Assembly (NCBI GenBank): GCA_020746835.1
Contig: JAGPNK010000030.1
Coordinates: forward strand, 176,758-240,757
From: Stachybotrys elegans
Lineage: Eukaryota > Ascomycota > Sordariomycetes > Hypocreales > Stachybotryaceae
DNA length: 64,000 nucleotides
Reading direction: 5' to 3'
The notes under the pieces are model-generated. The model was not told where the DNA came from and ran no database searches. It was given only the letters and a program-made list of their open reading frames with translations. Shown here piece after piece: positions 21,939 to 33,100 of the stretch. Position 1 is the first letter of the stretch; every line of letters starts with the position of its first letter. Both the position numbers and the translations under genes were made by a program.

Positions 21939-23381
21939 TTATCTTAAACCGTGATGCAGTTTTACCAACAAAAGGGTTTTGGATAAGGGGGCGGCCACGG
22001 TCGAGGGAACAACAGGTGCTTTTCTGGCTCCGCCAGAAACGCAAGCCACTAACAATCAGAAACTCCAGAGATCTTAGACAGACACATGGATGATTCGCGA
22101 CATTTTTTCCATCTTTTCTCTTCGGCTTCGACCTTTTCCATACTGCTTAGCTATCCCGTGACAGCGATGACCTTGAAATGCCCAGAGGTTTTGTGGTTTG
22201 CACTGTCAACAAGACGAATCCCAGAGTCATAGCCAAGAACCCGCAGATGCCATAGGCGGGACGGAGACGATTCGATTGCCTGGGTATCACCTTCGCGGCC
22301 GGCATCGGCCCCAACAACTGTATGAGGATAGTGCTCTGCTAGTCATTGAAGTCAATCTGAGCTGACTGTAAACAAACACATCTAATCTACACCGAGGAAT
22401 TTCCGCAGAACCCTGTTAAGTGCCTCGCAGAAGTCTTCTTTGACGGTAACAACTGGAAGCTTGACTTGACGAGGTCAATCTACCCGAGCCTCTGCGTCTA
22501 CTACACAAACCCCACTCCCGACGGAGCTGTCATGACCGCGTGGATGGACCCGACTACCATACCAACTTGTGGCAGGGAGCAACTTCAGCCTTAAAACAAC
22601 TTACTCGATGCTGACGGTATACAGGAAAATACGTGAATTTGATTTCCATCTAGAGAGGTACTCCTAGACCGTGCTGAGGTGTTGAGTAACTTTCCCGTTT
22701 GTGGTCAAGAGCATTTGTAACAATACAGACAGCTGTAAGATCTGTCGGAAACAATGCACACTGGATTCGGTGGAATTTGATGGGGTTGCAACTGGTTGAT
22801 TGTATTCTCCGTGTGTTCTGTTCTGTTCTGGCTTGTAGCCAGACCCTCTTCTTTCATAGAACTATCTGTAGGACCCAGCCTTTGTCATTACAGTGGCTCA
22901 GGCTCACTCGCGTTCTGGGAGTGCTAGGCATCTAGTCAGCGAAGATGACTAGATGGTCGGGGCCCCTGAACCCCTCTCTAACAAGTGCTTCTGACAAGAG
23001 GCGTCAGGCCGGAGAAACCAGTGCCGGTAAGCCAGTTGTGTAGGGTGGTCAGCTCAGTACCTTTTTCGCTTCCGCTCGATAGCTGTGAGGAAAAGTGAGG
23101 CTTGCTGGCCCATGCCATTGGTCACCACTGGGGTGGCGTAGCTGGATCTGGGTGCCTACCCAGTGAGAAGAATGTTGGGGTATCCCACGCGAACCACCAT
23201 ACCTAAGCGGGAGAATAATGCGCCCATGTGGTCTCTGCATTGCTAATTCCCCATTTTGCACCAAACTGGCCGGCTTGGAGAAGCAGAGACCGTAGTCCTT
23301 TTGCGCATCACATATATAAACTATGATTTCGAGCTGACGGAAATAATCATTAGCCTTTTGTTCCGTGACATCAACCCTACC
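21939..23381. other. Intergenic stretch with one coding-like fragment
   Basis: The only protein-like piece is a plus-strand frame from about 22409 (after a possible CAG acceptor) to a TAA at 22592-22594, with 'EVFFDGNNWKLDLTRSIYP' and 'LCVYYTNPTPDGAVM'. No start exon or family could be identified. The remainder shows nothing recognisable. Confidence 0.25.
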
Positions 23382-24656
23382 ATGGCGCCACGCTATCTAT
23401 TATCCAGCACCATTGCTTCTCGGGATCTAAGCCTTAATGCTCCATTATCTCAGCTGCAGCAGCAGCTACTCCGTCCCCGCGATGTCTTCACCGTACTGCT
23501 TCTGCTCGGCGGCAATGTTATCGAAAAAGCACTAGCGCAGCTTTCAGGCGGTAGATTCACTCTGGTGACATTTTCATTCGGTTCGTACTTTCTGTGTGGC
23601 CCTCACCAAAAAAATCTTAAAAGATTTCGCTCAACCTAGAGCGCTAACCTGTCAACCTTGCTGGTGGTGAAGGGTGGGTGGTATACTCCGTCTCAGCTCT
23701 CGTCGCCGCTGTGGGAGACAACAAGCTCATGCCATCCAGCCCAGACTGCGCCGGCAAGGTTATCAACGGCAGAAGCGGTTACATCATCAATAATACCAGC
23801 TGGATTCTTGGGCGGATCGTCCGCGATTTCAACAGCTGGTGCGCTGACTAGACGAGGAAGAAAACGACCGAAGTATTACACGCGAAGTGGGCGGAACTAC
23901 GCGCGTTGGACCATCGGGCCAAACGCCCGGCGAGAGCTGGCCTGATAGTGACAGTGTGTAGACCAGCTCCACGGAGGTTGCGGGTATACCTAAGCGGGAC
24001 TTTGTTTTCTGGAGCGGCCTCCTCTCCGCTGGCCTGCAGTTCGCAATCTCGGCGATACCTCTCGGGCTGTACGGAAACTGGACCATCCTATTCGTCACGG
24101 CTTGGGGCACCATCCTTGCCCTGATATCGGGCTCCCTCCCCCAGTGGAGGAAAGAGAAATGGGCGTGCCGCACGCACTCGAATGACCAATACATAGTGAC
24201 GAGAGGCAACGGCTCCCAGCATGCCATCGCCATCCTCGCCAATAGATACGGGTTAAACTTGGAAGACTTGTCGGCCGGCCAGGGAAATATGGACGCATCT
24301 ACGAATTTTTTAACAAGGCTGGCACTCCTCATTCTCTGCGCCCTGTGGATTCTTCTTCTTCTCTGCGCGGCCGGCCTCCAAAATGATACTTGGTTTCTGC
24401 TCGCCGTGGGCTCTGTGGGCATTCTTCACAACGTCTTTGTGGCGGGTTGCCCACGGCGCCCAGAGAATTTCGGCATCCACCTGGAGACGGAGGCTGTTTT
24501 GGTGCCACCAAAGTTATGACGACGTTGCTGGCCGTCGAGGAAAAGTATCCCGGCTTTGGGCAGAGCATGCTTGGGGAATTTTTCCCTGGTCCACTTCGCA
24601 ACTATGAGGTTCAAAAATGGGCAGAGCTTCGGGAGAGAGCTCAGGAAGGGAAGTGA
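23382..24656 (+). pseudogene. Multi-spanning membrane protein pseudogene
   Basis: It begins at ATG 23382 with 'LLRPRDVFTVLLLLGG'. A 92-nt intron (23581-23672) restores frame into 'GWVVYSVSALVAAVGDNKL'. Several hydrophobic spans follow ('LLSAGLQFAISAIPLGLYG', 'ILFVTAWGTILALI', 'LALLILCALWILLLLCAAG'), with 'LPQWRKEKWACR' and 'TRGNGSQHAI' between them. This order is typical of a family of fungal integral membrane proteins of unknown function that I recall from Sordariomycetes. Three lesions break it: a TAG at 23849-23851 after 'WCAD', a frame change around 23975-23985, and another in a T-run at about 24497-24503, beyond which the frame resumes ('EEKYPGFGQSMLGEFFPG') to a stop at 24656. The normal protein would sit in a membrane. 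This copy cannot encode it. Confidence 0.7.
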
Positions 24657-25498
24657 TCAGGTAGTCTTGATACATGGGCGAAGCGGCGGAATGAGCTGGG
24701 CAGGGAAGGTGTTGAGTCCAAGGGGCTATAGATGTGATCAAAGCAACGAACAGCAAAATTCCCATGCCCGTATTAAGTAGTCCAACAGAACCTTTCTATT
24801 TTATTTAAAGGCGGCCTCGGGCACATGCGGGACCTAGTAATTCCCGCTATGAACACCATGATAGTGACACCAAACACATTCGTGCACCCCCAAGCACAAA
24901 CTACACCACGTTTTTTGGCATGGACGCTGATACAGACAAAATGGAGACTAAGCGGGCAAATCACCTTTTCCCTATTGATGCGGCAGGCAACATCCTTCAT
25001 GATACCCCTGAAGATAACTAACTTTCCCAAGTAGACGGACTGTCTTGACCTGCTTCATAAATTTTGTGGCAGCTCGAAATGGTGACTTGTTTGACGCTAG
25101 CGAGGAAACCCGTCTCCGAAAGAACAAAATTTCTGATATATTTCTGGCTTTAACAGTTTCAGAACTAGCTCAACGATATAAAACAATACGGACCAGGGGG
25201 GGCAGGGTAGTCCAGTCTCTTGCACTTGACAAGGCATGCCAGCATCCATCGCCGAACGTCTCTTTTTCCATCGACCCATGGCAGTGTATTCTTCTCGACC
25301 ATTCTCGTCTCTTGCCACTGAATCCCTGATTTGGCGGAACGACAATGCCTTGTACTGCAATGATGGGGCTGGGCCGGCTGTCTTGGCTGGAGAGAGTCCT
25401 GGGAGAAACTAGGGGTCTCGCGTAGCCGTTGGGAGTGTGACCAGTCGGCGAGCTACTGTAGCAAATTTGCCGGCCCCAATGCCACCCGAACCACTAAA
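24657..25498. other. Intergenic, nothing recognised
   Basis: Short open frames only, on both strands, with no motifs. It separates the membrane-protein relic from the long decayed gene that follows. Confidence 0.45.
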
Positions 25499-28400
25499 TT
25501 GGCCTTTCCATTGTCAGCTAGACATGCTCTAGAGTTAGATATGGGTCTATGTTCGCGGTCCAACCAGAGAGGTATTCTCAGTATTCTTCAACTTGGCCAC
25601 GGCCCTGTTGTCCGGGCCGAGTGCCGGCTAACCACATCTCACAGAGAATGGGTAGAGTCCAGATGCATCCGACAATATAAATCTGGCGATACTTTTGAAC
25701 CTGTCAACGTTGAAGAGGGTACGACTGTAGAAGCCGTACCATTGAATCACGACCTACCCATCGACGACCTCCTGGCACCTGCAGGCGTCAGCTGGTCCGG
25801 TGTTGTGGACGGCGTCATGAAAGGCTTCACCCTTATTGGTACCGGCGTGGGTGCGGCTATTGCAGTGGTGAAGTTGACCAGCGACCTGGCTGCCGATCGA
25901 GCAGATAGCGACGACTAAAAGGAACATGGTGTGAGGCCTGCCAAGCCTGCGGCCGCATCGAAGCTTATGACAGTTGGCCCAGCCGAAGGGGACTCAAAGA
26001 TAGCGAGGTTTACTGTTGCGTCCGGCGAGGGCCGATTGCCTTCAGAGTCGCGCATAAAAGCAAGAGCTATGATATACAGCCCCTGACTGTGGCCAGTCCA
26101 TCGAGACATTGTCTTGCTGCAGGCGTCGCTGCCGCGCACGTCGACGGATGGACTTGATGTTTGAATAATTGGGATGCCACAATGCGTGATGAACTTGTCA
26201 TCGAAATGGGACAACCCACGGTGTCCAGCTCGACGCTCGCAGCAGTGTGCCCTTCACGTCATGCCATCGCAGCCTTGGAGAGCGACGGCAGCATTCAGCA
26301 ATACGAATATGGCGATGAACGGATTACTACCACCTTGTGCCCGCCGCCCAAGAAGGTCGTACCGTGGTGGCACGAGTCCTTGATGACTGCAGCGTCGAAG
26401 CCTACAATACCGGAACGCCCGGTATGAACGGGTCCTCCGTTACAATCACCCATCCTGGGCACACGTGGCTCCATGCTGCGCTGGTGACCAACCTGCAGTC
26501 AAGGGGATCGCTGATCTTCATCCATGATGCGGCTGGAAATGCATGGTGCACGACATTGCCACACGGAGCACCTTTTATCGCAAGATCGGGCAAGCCACGG
26601 GCCTCGTTACGTTCTCGGAGGACTATGTATGCTAGACGCCCGACGAAGTCGTTGCTCTCTGGCCATTCAGGGCCACTCGAGATAACGGCACAGACCGCGT
26701 GCGTATGGTGCAAGTGCCAGGCTTGGAGAGCGTCACGGCGCTGCAAGTCGAAACAAATGGCTCTACATTGGGTTCGGATGCGGATGGCTTGGCCGTTGGC
26801 AACTCGACAGTTGTGACAGACGGCGTACACAGCAAGGAGGGCCTGGTTGTTCAAGCAGCGCGCGTGCCCTTGACGGCGCTGTACGCACACGCCGGCACGT
26901 TGCGCAGTGTTGATGCCCAGGGACGTCTGGTTACGTGGGGCCACAAGCGACGTTGTTGCTGCAGATGACGGACAGTACGCAGCTCACTCTCGGCGGCCGG
27001 TGCTTAATGCGCAACGATGGCCACGGGCACTAGCCGATATCAGCTCAGGGTGCGGATGATGCCGCTGGCTGGCGCAGGGTGAGCTAGGCCAAGCGCAACC
27101 AGGGCAAAGTCTTTGCCGTCTCCATGACGCTTACTCTAGTTACCACCGGCCGTGACGGTGAGAGAGAAGGGTTGTTGCTCGCAATGCTAGTAGGACGGCA
27201 ACGCTCGAGAGAATCGTGGAAGAGGAGCGAATGGCCTACATGGCCGCTGTCCAAGTTGCCTCGCAGTCACTGGCGCAGCGCTGCATCTGACACAGACCTG
27301 GCCAACAGTTTGCTACTGCAGGCGTACGTGGATGCCCAGGATCGTTTCCCAGGCTTGCTCACTTCAAACTCCCGATGCGCTACGATTTGCTCCGTACGGT
27401 AGACGGCCGACCCTCCTGATCAAGATGGACACAGGCACGGATGCCAACTCCAAGGCGCTACTGCTGCCCAAGGGCGCTTTGAGCACAGGACCCCGACCTG
27501 CTCAACTTGGTGTCTAGATACATCATGCAGCATGGCGAGGATCGCTTCGGCGAGCATCAGACTATTGGAAAGCACAACGCCGTACAATGGGCCGAAAGCG
27601 CGGCATCACGGGCTCGCAAGGTGCGCTTTAGCAACACGCCCATCGGCCAGGTGCGCGACAAGGTCGCCACCAAGCTGAATCTCATGATGCAGTCGGAGCC
27701 ACGGATGGGGCAAACTGCCATCGTTACCGACCACTACCCGTCTCGGTCGAGGGACCGCGCCGATGTCTTCCTGCCCCTGACTGAACAGGATCAAGCGCTG
27801 CCCGCTGGCGAGATGGTGGAGCGCGAAGCACAAAAAGTCATCGTGGCCGATCACTGCTCGAGAAGGGCTACGAACCCATCCCCGCCAACGACTTCGACAC
27901 AGCTGGCAAGATTAACTGGATGGCCTCGCGCTTGGATAGTGAACTGGCGTATTGACTCAAGCTCGGCACCGTGACTGATTCCATGATACATCATGCTATC
28001 CAGAGGAAGACCGGCCAAAAGGAGATAGACAGTTGGGCTAGCTTTGAGGGTCCTGTTCTCATCCGTAAGAACTACTATGACCATGACGCATTGGAACCGG
28101 CCACAACCGAGCTCCGCAGCCAGGTCCTTGCGAGCATGTTTGAGGACATGTCGTACGCTTTGGCACGGCACTGCAACCTTGTGGATACGTCGCAACAAGG
28201 TGTCGAGGCCGAGGTGCTCCGGATTGCAAAGTCGCTGGAGAATCTGGATTATCGCAAGCCGCTGCACTTCCTGGTGGAATCGGGACACGGCAACATCCGC
28301 CGTGTGCAAGATGGGGGCGATATGTCGTGGAGTTTGAGCATCCAGGACATGATACAGAACCCTCCAAGTATCGAGAGTTTCGGCACCGAATCGCGTTCCA

Positions 28401-30190
28401 GGCTGATAGGTGCAAGCTGACGGAGGCGGACAAATTTGCACTGAACAAAGCGCGATACCAGAATTTCTTTGATGTCTCACAGCTCGACCGACCCGAGATC
28501 TTTGCCGCGCGAGCTTTTGACAGGCGGTAGGCGGGCCCAAGGTTATGCGTAAGCTTGACGACGTCTGCGCCGACATCAAAGCTGCAATGTACCACAACGA
28601 CCGCAGAGCCTTGATCGATGGATCAGCACAGATTACCAAGCAGATGATGCGCGACTACAAAGCCACCAAGACTACCGATCCTGCGAGAGCCGTCGGTCTG
28701 CGCCAGAAGCTCGACGAGTACACGGCGAAGACTATCTCGGCCATCTCTGACAAAATATATGGCAAAAGGGGTCAAGGCAAGGCTATGCCATTGAACAACT
28801 TGGGAACAGTGGCTATAGGTATCACTCAGGAGCACGACGGGCTGGCCTTTGTTGTCACGGTCAACAATCCCGTCTACCGGCTCCCGGAAACGGCTACGGC
28901 CAGGGCGTCAACCGGGGGCCCGACTTCCTCGGCCGGAAATGGGGCCGCGATGACGCCGGCCGCACCGCCTTCCTCAAAACCATGTACGTCTACGCCAAGT
29001 GCCTGGCCCGGTCGCCCGACGCCCATCTCCAAGGTGAGCTGGCGCAGCTCTGCAGGCCGGACGCGCGCAACCAGCTCGTGCGTATGGTATCAGGCACCCA
29101 CAAGCGTGTCGAACACCTTATCCACGCCGAGATGCAGGCGGTACACAGCCTTCCCGGCCGAGGCCCCATGATCGGCGTCATTTCATCCAAGCTGGAATGC
29201 GTCAACTGCCGCTCCTGGCTAGCAATAAACAAGCTCCCTTTCACACTCCGCGTCACTCGGCCACGCATGACGTGAAGCAGTGGGCGCGTGGCCTTTCCTA
29301 CAACATTGAGACACGCTACCTTATCCATCTCGACCGGCCCAAGAAACTGCACGGGCTGCATGTTCAAGGCCACCTGAGTACTGGCGTGCCAGGGCCCTTT
29401 GCCGTCGATGGAGCGATGGCTCAGAAGCACCTCGCGACAACCAAGGGCCTGTTGCGCAACATTGACGGGACGCATCGCCGCGTCGGCGCATCTGATCGTA
29501 TGTCGGCGGCTGCCAATCGTACCAAGACAGTGGCCAAGGCAGCACTGCGCCATATTGTACCCCCTCGACTTGGCAAGACTTCATCAGGGGCCTCGCTCAA
29601 TAAAGTGGTTTACTGGGAAACTGGTGGAACTAATGGAACATGCACCAATAAAGTGGACGCCCTGAGGTGTTTGATCTAAAGACAAAGTTCTTAGGCGTCA
29701 CTGAAGGCCAGCTTGCCGGACGGCTTCCATTCGCACCCACAAGGGCTCCTGGGCCAGCGCTGGGGCTACAGGGCCAATCCCATGGGTCTTGCATCGGCAA
29801 CCGCTCTCGACGGCTTACAAGTCCAGGCTACAGCGTCCTGGGCTCGGTAAGCGCCAGTATCTCGAGACTGGGAGCTGGCTTCGATTTGGGTGTTGGTGTG
29901 GGTGCCTACCTATCCCTACAGGCGTCGGCTTCAACATACCCGTCTTTGGTATGCAGATTGGAACTACCCTGGGCGTGACTATTTGGGTTCTCTGCTCATA
30001 TCGACTTTGCGGATTTTGGTGGATATTGGCTTAGCAGGCGTTGATCCCAACTGTTTTTCCCTCTTGATCCTTCTACACTGTCTGGTATTGTTAAAGATTT
30101 TGACTACCAGTATCTATTTTTTAATCCCAACAAGGATTGGCCGATCCCTTTGGAAGTATATAAGAAAGCTGGCATTCGTAGTGTAATTAC
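25499..30190 (+). pseudogene. Long decayed gene with a deaminase-like zinc motif
   Basis: A series of protein-like plus-strand segments in shifting frames covers 4.7 kb: 25499-25918, 26020-26155, 26161-26410, 26700-26966, 27507-27850, 27970-28400, 28545-28890, 28982-29275, 29280-29660 and 30000-30190. They are separated by in-frame stops (for example TAA at 25916-25918) and small shifts rather than by introns. Early segments include a Gly/Val-rich hydrophobic stretch ('GFTLIGTGVGAAIAVV') and pieces with beta-strand-like periodicity. Segment 28982-29275 carries 'HAEMQ' and, 22 residues on, 'CVNC', the HxE...CxxC zinc site of the deaminase fold. The 3' end is a clean 'YKKAGIRSVIT' stop. Polymorphic-toxin-like deaminase domains occur in fungi (the OTT_1508-type group, for instance), so this may be a relic of a large effector or toxin-like protein. 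That role is inference. No functional product is possible from the sequence shown. Confidence 0.55.
29123..29209 (+). other. Deaminase-fold zinc motif (HAE ... CxxC) within the decayed gene
   Basis: His-Ala-Glu is encoded at 29123-29131 and the two cysteines at 29198-29200 and 29207-29209, in one open frame, with 22 residues between Glu and the first Cys. The arrangement matches the catalytic zinc site of cytidine/nucleotide deaminase-fold proteins. The usual Pro before the first Cys is Glu here. No further fold features can be verified by eye. Confidence 0.5.
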
Positions 30191-33100
30191 ATAGGGTAGC
30201 TAGAGTTATATCACGATACAACCAACACGAGATACGTAGTGTAAGGCCATGTTATCATATGCACGGCAACAAGCATCAGTCGGCGTTACTTCCCTGGCTG
30301 CTTAATGTCCTACGACCATGTTTAAAATTGCTTTTATGAACGCACTAGCTACAATGATTAATTGTGCCGCTCTTGGCGCATTTACTTTTGCCCTACTTGC
30401 CCACTGTAGGCACACCAAGGTTAGTGCCTTCAGTGGTAGGCTTCCCGAATATTTCATTTCAAATGGACAGCACGACATTCTCTCTGGTACCGGGATGAGA
30501 TAACTTTCGAGTTTATAAAGGCTGGTAGAGCGGGCTTTGAAACGACCTATATTGCTTTTAACCATAGCATGACCGTCAGTCTCCCCATGTATTCTTGGAC
30601 GTTATAACTGGATACAAGTACATTGGCGGCATGTGAGCTTATTTGTTATGCTGTAGAATAGGGTGAAGCTACTAATAGATAATTTCACAGATGTGGCATA
30701 GCTTGTATAAGAAATATGGCCAATTTATTCTTTTCTGGCAGAGGCCACTACGCTGTATATGCCCATACCTATTTGCATACGATCCCTGTTGGTTTCGTAA
30801 TCCAGATGCCTTTCTGGGATGCGTTGTTTAGAGAAACCTCGATCCGCCATCTATGTGTAGGGCTAGCTATCTCCAACGCGAGAACAAGTAGCAAACTGTA
30901 AAGCAAAACCAACTCGACCCAACCAGATGCTTATACTTTCAGATGTGAAGGGACGATCTTAAGAGCCCAGATCACACTTGGCCCAGCTGACGAATTTGAA
31001 CACACCATTTACCATTACTCTATTAACTTGTATTTTGAAGGTTCACTCACCATTGAATTCTAAAGAGTACCATTATGATTTCAGTCTCTGCAGTTAAGGC
31101 TAGTTTAGAGAGGATGCGTCCCGGCAACCGCTAGGCCAGCCGGGCTCGTTTAGAAACCTCGGTGGCTTTCAGAGCGTATGCGTTAAATATTATTATATAG
31201 TTGTCTTGCCATCTATTCCTTCTTGGTCACTGGCTAGACTTGCCCTAGTTGTTCCATCAACCAGGCAAAGGATACGCAGATGATATAAAAAGATGTTAGA
31301 CGACGAATGGCCTGTTAAGGTTCTTTGCAATAACCAATCCTGAGCAAATTATACATGACACTCTGCGCCATGACACTATTATATATTCATTACGTTTCCC
31401 TAAGTTCCCTCCATGCATTGTATATTGCCCGCCAAGAACAGACCCGCGTTACAACCCGATTACATTGCTGAGACACTAGGCTAATGGATCTGCGCAGGAG
31501 TTAGTCCGCAGTGCAAATATACCCTGGACAGAATTTGTAAGATCAGCCACTGTCTTCTGTACCGAAATATCACCGGACACAGGACCATTCATCCATTTCT
31601 TTTACGACATAGGCATTACCTCGTCGGACTCGAACTTGACGAGACCTGATGATCTGCATCCAAGGTCATCTTTGTCAGCCACCTTCGTAAGGCCACTACT
31701 TGACCGAGTTCCTCGTCACCATCAAAATGGGTGGTCCCGTCTTCCGCAAGTCCCGTCAGCATGAACGTTAAGGGGAAAGGCTGTACTTTAATAGTTGCGC
31801 TCAGCCTGCGCTTGTGGAAGAAAGTAATGCACAGTTGACAGTTGAGCTTAAATTTCAGGTAAAGTCGTTTATTATATGGGCGAGGAATTCCGAGGGTCCT
31901 GACTTGTTGTCCACGGCCAGAGCACAGACGAGAGCTTAGTTGGCCCTTCTACCACGGACACGAGTTTCTCGTTCTGTAGTCCCAGCTACGGCACGCCGAA
32001 AATAGAATTCGTAGCAAACTTACAAGAGGAGCCTGTGTGTTGGACGACTAGCAGGGCTTCTAGCGGTTTGGATGAGTGCCTCCCTAGATCAGTGCTAGTA
32101 GTAAAGGATGAACGCGGCACGCTGCCTCTTTGGTCACTACCGACGCTATAGCCTATGAGACAATTAGGCAACGCTCGGTCTGCTGGTCGTTAGCCTGCCC
32201 TGTTTCTGCGTTTAGAGCACTAACCTTGTCGCTTGTTTGGAATGCGATCAGGTATCTAGAAATGTTGTCCCTATCCTCTATGGATAACCTTACGTTGCCC
32301 TTTAGTAGTTTCTGGTCGTACCCGTACAGGAGCACATATATTCGGGACGTTGTCCGCGTGCCAGTCGCAAAGCCAGAGGTCGTTTCCTCGAGGAATTTAC
32401 ACGACCCGATCGCGTGGCTTCCAGGCCAGGCACTGCGACCACACTGCAGTCAATGATCAGGTGAGAGGATGATGCCCATTGCCAGTTATCACCCTTGGAA
32501 CCTGCGCTTTGCTGTTGTGAAAGATGCAATTAGAAGGGCAACAACGTTTGCCTTGATATAAACTGCAACATCTCCATAACACTCATCTTTGAACCCGGAT
32601 TTGCTTCACGGGGCGAGATTTTCCAGATATTCCCACACTGTAGGACACGTAAGGGGTCTGTTGCCTCCTGACTACGTGGAAAGAATTACAAGACTCAGAT
32701 GAGCCTAGGCATCCGTCGAAATGAAATAGAGTGGTGGATTTCTTTAAGGATAAGGATAAGATTAACATGTAAAGATGTGCTTAGGACATCTCCTTTGTCT
32801 GCTCCAGAGAGAGAACCTCTTCTCCTATCTATAAAGCTGATAATACTTGTACTGACAATAGCACTTTATTTCTCTGTGAGCACTCGGACGCAATAAGCGC
32901 CTCCCTCCACCAGAGTTAAGAAGGAATCCATCCGCCACTGTAGTCCTATAGAAATAAGTATTACTTTGAAAATTGATATTCGACTCACCAAGCTGATCAA
33001 GTCTATATCTTGTTAACCAGTGATCCGTCTGTCCAATCAATCACCTACAACAGTACCTGTGCTCACACTCAGGGCCAGCTAATTGCGAGCCCTCAAGCGC

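Noticed and set aside
27851..28639. 262-codon minus-strand open frame
   Set aside because: Opposite plus-strand segments with better protein character. Treated as a shadow within the decayed gene.
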